A stretch of DNA of 60,725 nt, taken from positions 2,404 to 63,128 of the forward strand of contig WVXT01000082.1 in NCBI GenBank assembly GCA_011773355.1, written 5' to 3'. Under the pieces are notes generated by a model. That model was not told the origin of the DNA and ran no database searches. It worked only from the letters and a program-made list of their open reading frames with translations. Shown here piece after piece: positions 44,746-52,544 of the stretch. Position 1 is the first letter of the stretch. Every line of letters starts with the position of its first letter. This stretch comes from a bacterium (GTDB taxonomy: Bacteria; UBA6262; WVXT01). A program made the position numbers and the translations under genes.

Positions 44746-44809
44746 TTGTAGTGTAGCCCTTTACGGGCGCCCCGATTTATCGGGGCGGGGACGAGCCCTT
44801 ACACTACAA
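44746..44809. repeat. GTAGTG-type palindromic repeat, copy 3
   Basis: TTGTAGTGTA (44746-44755) and TACACTACAA (44800-44809) are perfect 10-base terminal inverted repeats. Between them are CCCTTTACGGGC and GCCCCGATTTATCGGGGC. It is 15 bases longer than the other two copies because of an internal GGGGACGAG stretch. It fills the gap before the TPR protease gene, ending 10 bases before its ATG. Confidence 0.8.
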
Positions 44810-44819
44810 ATTTTGAATT

Positions 44820-46469
44820 ATGGGAATCAAAATTAATCTTTTAAAATTACTGATTTCTATTTTCTTATTAACTTCTGCCGCTCTGGTCTATGGCGGGGAT
44901 GTAATCGTTGATGGTGAACAATACTTAAATCGATGGAATATAGATAAAGCCATGCAGTTTGCTCAGAGGGCAGTGCTGGAGAAACCACAGAAAGCCGACT
45001 CCTTCAGGTTACTGGGGTTGGCCCATTTTTATCAGGGAAATTATGAGAAAGCAATAGAGTATCTGCAAACTGCATCCCTGATGGAACCAGGGAATGCACA
45101 GCGAAAGAGACTTCTCTACTTTGTTGAAGGTACCAAAGAAATCACAGAAGAATTTAGTGACTATTCAAGTGAACATTTCGCACTTCACCTGGCCGATAAA
45201 GATAATCTTCTTGTTGAGTACGCCCTGGAGGCTCTGGAAAAAGCCTATCAAGAAATACAAAAGGAGCTGAACTATTTTCCAGAAGAGAAAATTCTGGTAG
45301 AAGTATATCCTACAACCGAGGGATTCACTCATGCTTCCAGTCTTTCCCCCCGGCAGATTGAAGTCTCCGGGGCAATCGGAATCTGTAAATTTAACCGAAT
45401 TATGATTATTTCTCCTCGCTGCCTGGTATATGGCTATCGTTGGCTGGATGCTTTGGCTCACGAATTTATCCATTATGTTCTTGCCAAATTGACAGGGCTC
45501 AATATGCCTTTGTGGTTAAATGAAGGCCTGGCTAAGTATCATGAGACAAGGTGGAGAGTTCAGCAACCGAATTATCTGATTCCCGTTTACAAAAATGCGC
45601 TTTCCGTTGCAGCAAGGGAAAGAAAATGGGTCGATTTCTGGAAGATGAAAAGAGGCATGCCCAGTCTGGAAAGCCGGGAGGAAGTAATCCTCGCCTTTGC
45701 CCAAGTGTCTCTGGCAGTAGATTATTTACTGCGGCATCAGGGAAGGAATAAGTTAACCCATTTTCTCCACGAACTTGGCAAAACTGCCGGAAAAGGAAAA
45801 GAAGAGAGTTTTGAGCAAATGGAGAAGCGATGGGACGCACTTTTCCGTAGATTCTTCGGCATGGACCAAAAAAAGTTTCAAGGCATTTTGAAAGATTTTC
45901 TGCAGGAGATGGATCTGGAACAGACGCCGGGAGTAGCATTAGATAGCTTTAAACTAAAAGAGGAAGGAAAGGAAGTAGATGAACTGGAAGAGTATATAGG
46001 AGTGGGAGCCCGCGGGCACGTGCGGCTGGGAGATATGTATCGTCAGAGGAGAAGGCATAACGTTGCTCTTATTCAATATGAGAAAGGTTTGAGGAAAGAA
46101 CCGAACAATCACGTGATTCTCAATAAAATAGGCAAAACCTGCAGTGAGCTAGGGAGATTTGGAGAAGCGGAGGAATCATTTAAGAAATCCTTGCAGGTCA
46201 ACCCTAACTACGGGCCAACTTATACGAACCTGGCCACTCTGTACTTTATTCAGGAGAAGTTGATACCCGCGCTGGAAAATTACCAGGAGTCTAATCACAT
46301 TAATCCGTTCAATCCTCTTATCCATAAGTATATGGGCCTTATCCACTACAGGCTGGGAGAGGAAGCAAAAGCGAAGAGAGAATGGACGATTGCCCGCAGG
46401 CTTCTTGCGGGCGATATAGAGGTGGAGTCCTGGCTGTTGGAGATAGAAAGAAAGAAATCTCGACCTTAA
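44820..46469 (+). CDS. Secreted zinc metalloprotease-like protein with TPR repeats
   Basis: 549 residues. Signal peptide (LLKLLISIFLLTSAALVYGG), a first TPR pair (about 35-95), a gluzincin-like domain with HEFIH at 214-218 and a downstream Glu (NEGLAKYHE, Glu235) as third ligand, then a second TPR block (about 395-535) ending the protein. It should sit in the periplasm or outer envelope. The HExxH...E pattern is that of the M1-like/peptidase MA clan; activity is likely but the substrate is unknown. No ribosome site is clear because the repeat reaches to the start. Confidence 0.82.
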   Translation: MGIKINLLKLLISIFLLTSAALVYGGDVIVDGEQYLNRWNIDKAMQFAQRAVLEKPQKADSFRLLGLAHFYQGNYEKAIEYLQTASLMEPGNAQRKRLLYFVEGTKEITEEFSDYSSEHFALHLADKDNLLVEYALEALEKAYQEIQKELNYFPEEKILVEVYPTTEGFTHASSLSPRQIEVSGAIGICKFNRIMIISPRCLVYGYRWLDALAHEFIHYVLAKLTGLNMPLWLNEGLAKYHETRWRVQQPNYLIPVYKNALSVAARERKWVDFWKMKRGMPSLESREEVILAFAQVSLAVDYLLRHQGRNKLTHFLHELGKTAGKGKEESFEQMEKRWDALFRRFFGMDQKKFQGILKDFLQEMDLEQTPGVALDSFKLKEEGKEVDELEEYIGVGARGHVRLGDMYRQRRRHNVALIQYEKGLRKEPNNHVILNKIGKTCSELGRFGEAEESFKKSLQVNPNYGPTYTNLATLYFIQEKLIPALENYQESNHINPFNPLIHKYMGLIHYRLGEEAKAKREWTIARRLLAGDIEVESWLLEIERKKSRP

Positions 46470-46479
46470 GGAAGAGAAA

Positions 46480-47640
46480 ATGTGGGAATTCTACTTGCCC
46501 ACAAGAATAATTTTTGGCAGAGAAAGTTTAAATAGACTGGGTATAGAAATTAAGTCTCTGGGAGAACCTGTTCTTCTTGTGACTGGTAAGAAGGCTATCC
46601 GCGACAGTGGCATTCTGGATAGGGTTAATCGAATCTTAAACAAGGAGAAAATCGCTTGCGTGGTTTACGACCGGGTATCTCCAGAACCTGATACTGAAGT
46701 AGTAGACAGGGGCGTAACCTTCGCTCGTCAGAATAGATGCAAGGTTGTAGTAGGAATCGGTGGTGGAAGCGCTATTGACGTGGCTAAAGCAATTGCCGGG
46801 CTGGGGCTCGAGGAGAATTTTGCCTCTGTGGCGGAATATCTTGAAGGGGAAGGTACCAAAAGGCTGAGTTCATACGGTCTTCCTTTTATTGCCATTCCCA
46901 CTACGGCTGGAACAGGAGCAGAAGTCGCCAGGAATGCTGTGATTATTAATAAGCCGACGAGAAGTAAAAGGAGTTTTCGCAGCAATTATCTATTTGCCAG
47001 GATAGCCATTATCGATCCCACTTTGACCATAAACCTTCCTCAAAAGATAACTGCCTCGAGCGGGGTGGATACTTTGACCCATCTCGTCGAGGGATATGTC
47101 TCTCGCAAAGCGAATATTATGACGGATGTCCTGGCGATTAGAGGCATTAGTTTGGTGGGAGAGGCACTAATTTCTGTATACAATAAAGGTTCTGACTTGG
47201 AGGCAAGGGAGAAGATGTGTCTGGCCAGTCTTATGGGAGGCGTCGTACTCACAAATTCTGGTCTGGGTATTGCTCATGGAGTATCCCCATTCCTGGGAGC
47301 ATTGCACGGAATTCCTCATGGTGTGGCAAACGGCATACTTCTTCCGCGGGCAATAGAATTTAATTTGTCCTCAAGAATTCAGAAATTCAAATCTGTCGCC
47401 TTAGCCCTGGGAGAGAAAATAGAGGGTCTGCCAGAAGAAGAAGCTGCATATAAGGCTCTTTCTGCAGTAGAGAGGATAGTTAAGGAATTAGCAATTCCTC
47501 GGAATTTAGGAGAATTCGGAGTAAAGTCAGAAGACTTGCCCGAGCTTGCTAAGAAATCGCTCACTTCCAACTCTACCAGAGGAAATCCTCGCCAAGTAAC
47601 CTATGAGGACCTCTTAGAAGCGTTAAGAAAGATACTATAA
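46480..47640 (+). CDS. Iron-containing alcohol dehydrogenase
   Basis: 386 residues, type III (iron) alcohol dehydrogenase family. NAD-binding half: VGIGGGSAIDVAKAIAGL and PTTAGTGAEVARNAVI. Metal half: GVDTLTHLVEGYVS and GIAHGVSPFLGALHGIPHG, supplying the Asp/His ligands. Family members reduce aldehydes or oxidise alcohols such as butanol or propanediol; the substrate cannot be told from sequence. It follows the TPR protease by 10 bases. Confidence 0.9.
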   Translation: MWEFYLPTRIIFGRESLNRLGIEIKSLGEPVLLVTGKKAIRDSGILDRVNRILNKEKIACVVYDRVSPEPDTEVVDRGVTFARQNRCKVVVGIGGGSAIDVAKAIAGLGLEENFASVAEYLEGEGTKRLSSYGLPFIAIPTTAGTGAEVARNAVIINKPTRSKRSFRSNYLFARIAIIDPTLTINLPQKITASSGVDTLTHLVEGYVSRKANIMTDVLAIRGISLVGEALISVYNKGSDLEAREKMCLASLMGGVVLTNSGLGIAHGVSPFLGALHGIPHGVANGILLPRAIEFNLSSRIQKFKSVALALGEKIEGLPEEEAAYKALSAVERIVKELAIPRNLGEFGVKSEDLPELAKKSLTSNSTRGNPRQVTYEDLLEALRKIL

Positions 47641-47670
47641 GAGACCTGGCAATTACTCCCATTAAGCGGA

Positions 47671-47721
47671 GAGCACACGTTGGACAGGACTCCGAATCCC
47701 GATGGACGTGTGGTACTGCTC
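47671..47721 (+). other. Hairpin upstream of the cupin gene
   Basis: CACACGT (47674-47680) pairs perfectly with ACGTGTG (47706-47712), and GAG (47671-47673) with CTC (47719-47721) after a bulge. The loop contains TCCGAATCCCGA. It may be an RNA structure or operator. No U-tract follows. Confidence 0.35.
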
Positions 47722-47737
47722 GGGAGCTGATTCACAT

Positions 47738-47743
47738 GGAGGG
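47738..47743 (+). promoter_or_regulatory. Shine-Dalgarno deciding the cupin start
   Basis: GGAGGG lies between two in-frame ATGs (47736 and 47748) and is four bases before the second, which makes 47748 the start. Confidence 0.7.
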
Positions 47744-47747
47744 AAAT

Positions 47748-48083
47748 ATGGAGAGAGTTAATGAAAAAGAGAAAGAGTTCCGCTTCGGCGATGCGGGTCC
47801 CAAGTATCTCTTCAGAGGACCCAGGATAGAATGGGGAATTTTAGTTCTGAAACCCGGAGGGTCGTTGGGAGCCCACTTCCATAAAGAAGTCGAAGAGACG
47901 TTCTATTTCCTGGAGGGAAAAGGTAAATTAATTATCGACGGCACTGAATATCCGGGAGGAGCAGGAGAAGCTTTCCGGCTGGAACCAGGAGAAAAACACG
48001 ATATCCTGAATGACTCCCAATCTCCCATTCGTGCCGTGTTTATCAAGTGCCCTTATAAGCCTGAGGACAAAATTAAGATTTGA
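47748..48083 (+). CDS. Single-domain cupin protein
   Basis: 111 residues, one cupin barrel. Motif 1 GAHFHKEVEETFYFLEGKG supplies His, His and Glu ligands; motif 2 PGEKHDILND supplies the third His. Its role may be a sugar or small-molecule enzyme or a sensor; it cannot be decided. Neighbours are an iron alcohol dehydrogenase and a ferredoxin-like DUF362 protein. Confidence 0.85.
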   Translation: MERVNEKEKEFRFGDAGPKYLFRGPRIEWGILVLKPGGSLGAHFHKEVEETFYFLEGKGKLIIDGTEYPGGAGEAFRLEPGEKHDILNDSQSPIRAVFIKCPYKPEDKIKI

Positions 48084-48108
48084 AATAGAAGAGAAAGGGA
48101 GATAAAAG

Positions 48109-49248
48109 ATGGCTCAGCGGGTAGCACTGGCGAGATGCGAAAGTTATCGTCTTCCAGTTTTAGAGGATTGTTTAAGGAGATTGTTAGGCTTACTTGGTGG
48201 GATTAGCCAGTTTGTCAAAAATGGAGACAGAGTTCTAATCAAGATAAACCTTCTATCAGGTAAGCCTCCGGAAAAAGCAGTAACCACTCATCCCAGTCTA
48301 GTGGAAGCCGTGGTTAATTTGGTAAAGGAAGCAGGAGGAATTCCAACAATTGGAGACAGCCCCGGGGAGAGGGCAACTATTACGGGATTAGACAGAGCAT
48401 ATCGAACTGCGGGATTCGAGGAAGTCAGCCGTAAGACAGGCGTTCCTCTTGTATCTTTTGAAGATGATGTTATGGAAGTAAACACTAGCCGAGGGCGTCT
48501 ATATAAAAAGTTTACCGTGACCAAACGAATAAAAGATTTTGACGTAATCATTTCCATTCCCAAATTGAAAACCCACCCTTTAACCTACATTACCGCAGGT
48601 GTTAAGAATAACTTCGGTTTCATTCCCGGACTGAGAAAGACTGAATTCCATTTGAAATTACCTGATGGAGAGTTGTTTTCGGAGATGCTTATTGACCTTT
48701 TAAGTACTATAAAGATTGACTTAGTAATCCTGGATGCGATTGTGGCCATGGAGGGAAACGGCCCGGTTGGTGGCGTCCCGCGTAATGTGGGAGCAATTCT
48801 TGCCAGCAAAAATGTTATAGCTTTAGATTTCGTGGCCTGCCAACTTATCGGATATAAAAATCCATTGGCTATTCCTACTAATAGAATAGCTATAGAAAGA
48901 AAAATATTCCTCCCCGGAAATATAGAAATCTCAGGAGAGAAAATTGAAGATTTGCAGGTGGAAGATTTCAAACGGATTCCCCAGGATGTTTCCCAGAAAA
49001 TTCCTCAATTTTTAATAAAGGGGCTAAAAGGTTTATTATCGCCAAAACCGAAAATAATTGACCAGCTTTGTAATCGTTGCTTCCATTGCCTGGAAAGCTG
49101 CCCTGTTAAATGTGTGGACAAGACCAAAAACGGTAAACTTTCAATACGTTATTCAGATTGTATCAGATGCTTCTGTTGTCTAGAACTGTGCCCTCAGGGA
49201 GCCATAGTAATAAAGACGTCTTGGTGGATGAAGTTATTTACTGCATAA
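48109..49248 (+). CDS. DUF362 protein with C-terminal two-cluster ferredoxin domain
   Basis: 379 residues. Residues 1-310 match DUF362 (GDRVLIKINLLSGKPPEKAV, VDTSP-like GDSPGERA, LKTHPLTYITAGVKNNFG, LDFVACQLIGY). Residues about 318-370 are a double [4Fe-4S] ferredoxin: CNRCFHCLESCPVKCVDK and CIRCFCCLELCPQGAI, each CxxCxxCxxxCP, so eight Cys bind two clusters. It is cytoplasmic by sequence. It probably carries electrons for an unknown reaction. A strong AAGGGAG precedes the start. Confidence 0.88.
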   Translation: MAQRVALARCESYRLPVLEDCLRRLLGLLGGISQFVKNGDRVLIKINLLSGKPPEKAVTTHPSLVEAVVNLVKEAGGIPTIGDSPGERATITGLDRAYRTAGFEEVSRKTGVPLVSFEDDVMEVNTSRGRLYKKFTVTKRIKDFDVIISIPKLKTHPLTYITAGVKNNFGFIPGLRKTEFHLKLPDGELFSEMLIDLLSTIKIDLVILDAIVAMEGNGPVGGVPRNVGAILASKNVIALDFVACQLIGYKNPLAIPTNRIAIERKIFLPGNIEISGEKIEDLQVEDFKRIPQDVSQKIPQFLIKGLKGLLSPKPKIIDQLCNRCFHCLESCPVKCVDKTKNGKLSIRYSDCIRCFCCLELCPQGAIVIKTSWWMKLFTA

Positions 49249-49259
49249 GAAGATTCGTT

Positions 49260-49288
49260 TTGACTTTTGGGCTAAAATTAGGTTAAAT
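49260..49288 (+). promoter_or_regulatory. Possible sigma-70 promoter before the DHH-nucleotidyltransferase gene
   Basis: TTGACT (49260-49265), 17-base spacer, TTAAAT (49283-49288, four of six bases). A perfect hairpin CTTCCC-AAA-GGGAAG (49301-49315) lies in the predicted leader. The gene starts at 49387, giving a leader of about 90 bases. Confidence 0.45.
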
Positions 49289-49386
49289 TAAATTAGAATC
49301 CTTCCCAAAGGGAAGAGGCAGTTATCCTCCCGATGAAATTTGGGGGACTTGCAGATTTTTTGATGAAGGGAAGGGAGTGCAGTTAA

Positions 49387-51618
49387 ATGGATTTGATGGT
49401 GACTCATATTGGTGCAGATTTTGATGCTTTGGCTTCTCTTGTAGCAGCAAGAAAAATATATCCTAAGGCTCAAGTTGTCTTGCCCGGCTCTCCTGATAAG
49501 GATGTGAGAGAATATTTATATAAAAATCCACATCTTATAGACCTGAGGAGAGAAAAAGAGGTTGATTTTGAAAAGGTCAAAAGACTCATAGTTGTAGATA
49601 CGCGCCTTGCTAAAAGGATTGGAGAAGCAAAGAAAGCCCTTAATAATCGAAAACTAATCCTTCATTTCTACGATCACCATCCCCGCACTAAGGACGATCT
49701 CGCTGGAACAGTGGATATAGGGGGACGCTATGGAGCTACTACCACTATTCTGGTAGAACTCATAAAGAAGAGGAGAATCAGGATTTCTCCGGAAGAGGCG
49801 ACCCTTCTTGCTCTGGGAATTTATGAGGATACGGGGTCTTTCACATTCCCTTCCACTACCGCGGCAGATTTAAAAGCTGCCTCTTTTCTGGTAGCTAAAG
49901 GAGCAAATCTGAACATGATTTCTGACTTTATGCGCAGGGAATTGACTAAAACCCAGGTTAAATTATTAAATAAACTTCTTCGATTGGAAAAGAGAATTAA
50001 GATTAATGGAATAGAAATTGCCATTATTAAATTGAAGTCTTCAGACTATGTCACTGATCTGGCGGCAACTGTTCATAGATTGCGCGATATCGAAAACCTG
50101 GAGAGTATTTTCGTGCTATTAGGGACGAAAGAAAGAATACGCATAGTTGCCCGTAGTAGAATCAAGGCTGTAAATGTAGGTAAAATTACACAGGCTTTTG
50201 GAGGAGGTGGCCATGCCACTGCAGCCTCGGCCACGATAAGAGGAATGGAGCTTCGAGACGTAGAGAAAAAATTGATAGAAGTCCTGAATAACAAAGTTAC
50301 CCCCGAAATCGCACCTGAGGAGAGCCTCATGTTTAGAAAGAACGTAGGACCACTTTTGAATAGAAACCTTCCTTCCAAAATAGCGCGTTTACTGGTGAAA
50401 GTAGGTAAAATAGCAGATGAGAAGAACTTCAGGGTCTATTTGGTTGGCGGCTTTGTTCGCGACCTTCTACTTGGTGTAGAAAACTTTGACGTAGATTTAG
50501 TGGTTAAGGGGGATGGCATATCCTTTGCTCGCTATCTGGCGGGGAGGCTGGGAGGAAAGATTACTTCCCATAAGAGGTTTGGCACCGCTGTAGCTACTTT
50601 GCCTGGAGGAATTAAGATAGACGTTGCCACTGCAAGAAAGGAATTTTACGCATCTCCCGCTGCCCTGCCTACTGTAGAGAAGGGTTCTCTGAGAGAAGAT
50701 TTGTATCGTAGAGACTTTACCATTAATACTATGGCCGTGAGATTAAATTCTAAGCGTTATGGAGAATTGGTCGATTTCTTCGGTGGATGGAAAGATTTGA
50801 AAGAGAGAAAGGTTAGGGTTTTGCATAACCGAAGCTTTATTGAAGACCCTACGCGTATGTTTCGAGCAATTCGGTTCCAGGGGAGATATGGTTTCTCCAT
50901 GGACAGAAACACTGAGCGACTGCTGAGGGATGCGCTGAAATTGAAAATTTTTAGGCGGTTAAGTAAACAGAGAATGAAGGAAGAAATCATCACCATCCTT
51001 AGTGAACCCGAACCCAAGAACGCAATTTTGAGATTGTATCAACTGGGGATTCTTAAGTCCATACATCCCAAAATCAGATTGAGCCAGGAGATAAGAAAAG
51101 ATTTGCAAATGGTCAGAGGCATCTTTTCCAGGTTTGGTCCGCTCCTTAAGAGAGAGGGTGGGAAAGGTTGGATAATCCATTTTCTAATATTGGTGCAAAG
51201 GTTAAGTCTCTTAGAAGTGAAAAATCTGTGCAAGAATCTTAGATTCTCCAGGGAGCAGAGTAGGAAAATAGTCAAGGGAAGTGAGAGTTTATCGAAAGTT
51301 ATAAGAAAACTCAAAAGATCAGAATTGAAGCCGAGCTTCCTCTATCGAACATTGAAAGGATTACCAGTGGAAGTGCTTCTATTTATTGTTTTAAAAGGAA
51401 GAAGGAGACTGGTGGAAAAGCGAGTATATCAATATCTGACCAGAATGCGCAAGGTCAGGATTCGTACTACTGGTGATAAACTTAAGAAGATGGGATATAA
51501 ACAAGGTCCCCTATTTAAGAAGATATTACAGGAATTGCTGTGGGCCAGACTTGATGGAATTGTGAAAAGCCAATCTTCTGAGAGGAAGTTTGTAATTGAC
51601 AATTTTCCTAAAGATTGA
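49387..51618 (+). CDS. DHH phosphoesterase fused to CCA/poly(A)-type nucleotidyltransferase
   Basis: 743 residues. N-terminal DHH/DHHA1 part (1-300): THIGADFDALAS, DHH at 96-98, GIYEDTGSFTFP and FGGGGHATAAS (about 271-281). Then a class II CCA-adding/poly(A) polymerase head: VGGFVRDLLLG (Gly354-Asp359), the metal carboxylates DVD at 368-370, RRDFTINTMAV and RMFRAIRFQGRYGF, followed by the helical tRNA-binding tail. In Aquifex-type A-adding enzymes a pair of CBS domains lies between the two parts; here only about 55 residues separate them, so CBS is absent. The nucleotidyltransferase probably acts on tRNA 3' ends; the DHH part may trim them. Confidence 0.92.
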   Translation: MDLMVTHIGADFDALASLVAARKIYPKAQVVLPGSPDKDVREYLYKNPHLIDLRREKEVDFEKVKRLIVVDTRLAKRIGEAKKALNNRKLILHFYDHHPRTKDDLAGTVDIGGRYGATTTILVELIKKRRIRISPEEATLLALGIYEDTGSFTFPSTTAADLKAASFLVAKGANLNMISDFMRRELTKTQVKLLNKLLRLEKRIKINGIEIAIIKLKSSDYVTDLAATVHRLRDIENLESIFVLLGTKERIRIVARSRIKAVNVGKITQAFGGGGHATAASATIRGMELRDVEKKLIEVLNNKVTPEIAPEESLMFRKNVGPLLNRNLPSKIARLLVKVGKIADEKNFRVYLVGGFVRDLLLGVENFDVDLVVKGDGISFARYLAGRLGGKITSHKRFGTAVATLPGGIKIDVATARKEFYASPAALPTVEKGSLREDLYRRDFTINTMAVRLNSKRYGELVDFFGGWKDLKERKVRVLHNRSFIEDPTRMFRAIRFQGRYGFSMDRNTERLLRDALKLKIFRRLSKQRMKEEIITILSEPEPKNAILRLYQLGILKSIHPKIRLSQEIRKDLQMVRGIFSRFGPLLKREGGKGWIIHFLILVQRLSLLEVKNLCKNLRFSREQSRKIVKGSESLSKVIRKLKRSELKPSFLYRTLKGLPVEVLLFIVLKGRRRLVEKRVYQYLTRMRKVRIRTTGDKLKKMGYKQGPLFKKILQELLWARLDGIVKSQSSERKFVIDNFPKD

Positions 51619-51657
51619 TAAAATAAAAAATTTAAAACGAAGAATGTATCAGCCACG

Positions 51658-51815
51658 TTCCGATTAACGAATCGGAAACTGAAGCGAAGCGAAAGTAGGG
51701 AAAGGCGCGGGCGCGAGATGGTAAACGCCCTGGAACGCCGTCCCGATGAAATCGGGACAAGTCCGCCGACGTCCCGAGAGTAAGTCGGGACAGATCACCG
51801 ACTGAAAGGAGGTGA
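51658..51815 (+). repeat. Mosaic palindromic repeat, copy 2
   Basis: Hairpins in order: TTCCGATT-aacg-AATCGGAA (51658-51677), GGGCG/CGCCC around CGAGATGGTAAA (51709-51730), GTCCCGAT-gaa-ATCGGGAC (51740-51758), GTCCCGA-gagtaag-TCGGGAC (51771-51791). ACTGAAGCGAAGCGAAAG occurs at 51678-51695 and ends identically to the copy at 21103-21120. The last module, GACTGAAAGGAGG, ends in a perfect ribosome site (AAAGGAGGTGA, 51805-51815). Confidence 0.75.
51805..51815 (+). promoter_or_regulatory. Perfect Shine-Dalgarno inside repeat, upstream of a four-codon minicistron
   Basis: AAAGGAGGTGA is the best anti-16S match in the window, but the M50 ATG is 40 bases further on. At 51826 lies GTG AGT GTA GTC TAA, in the same frame as the M50 gene, ten bases after the site. 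The stop TAA 51838-51840 is 15 bases before ATG 51856. Confidence 0.45.
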
Positions 51816-51855
51816 GACAACCCGAGTGAGTGTAGTCTAACTCACCGATTGGTGC

Positions 51856-52542
51856 ATGATTACGCTTGAGCAGATAGTGAGGAATCCTTCTCTTGTCTTG
51901 CGAATGATTCCTCTTCCTGTAGCTCTGGTTATTTTCTTTTTTGCAATTGTTATTCATGAATGTGCGCACGCATGGATGGCTTCTCGATGCGGAGACGATA
52001 CCGCAAGAAATGCCGGAAGAATAACGTTGAATCCTCTACCACATATTGACCCTATCGGGACAATAATCTTTCCTCTCCTTCTAATTCTTTCTCGTTCTTC
52101 ATTCGTTATCGGTTGGGCCAAGCCTGTTCCCATTAATCCTTACAATTTCAATAATCCGCGGACGGATCTGGTGAGAGTGGGAGCCTCCGGTCCTCTCTCT
52201 AATATAGGACTGGCGATAGGCTCTTCATTTCTGGTCTGGATATTCAGTTACTTGCCCGTGGGCGAGATAAAGAATTCCATAATGGTAATTCTCCTGTTCA
52301 GCGTTCTGATTAATCTTCTGCTTGCAGTTTTCAATCTACTTCCCATTCCCCCGCTGGATGGCTCACAAATTCTTTCGGGATTATTGCCAACTCATATGGC
52401 TATAAAATATGAGGGGATTTCTCGATACGGTTTTATTATTATCTTTTTATTACTTTTGACAGGTTTACTCTGGGCGATAATTATACCCATCGTCCAGTTC
52501 CTTTATAGTCTACTCTTTTTGTGGGTAGGAAGGGGATTTTAG
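51856..52542 (+). CDS. Site-2 protease, M50B family membrane protein
   Basis: 228 residues with about five membrane helices. HECAH at residues 34-38 is the zinc motif in the first helix; then HAWMASRCGDDTARNAGRIT and PIPPLDGSQIL with the third Asp ligand near the C-terminus. It is the small M50B form without PDZ domains, distinct from RseP at 7727. Such proteins usually cleave membrane substrates; the target is unknown. ATG 51856 has no ribosome site of its own because a CACC-GATT-GGTG hairpin (51843-51854) touches it. Confidence 0.9.
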   Translation: MITLEQIVRNPSLVLRMIPLPVALVIFFFAIVIHECAHAWMASRCGDDTARNAGRITLNPLPHIDPIGTIIFPLLLILSRSSFVIGWAKPVPINPYNFNNPRTDLVRVGASGPLSNIGLAIGSSFLVWIFSYLPVGEIKNSIMVILLFSVLINLLLAVFNLLPIPPLDGSQILSGLLPTHMAIKYEGISRYGFIIIFLLLLTGLLWAIIIPIVQFLYSLLFLWVGRGF

Positions 52543-52544
52543 AA

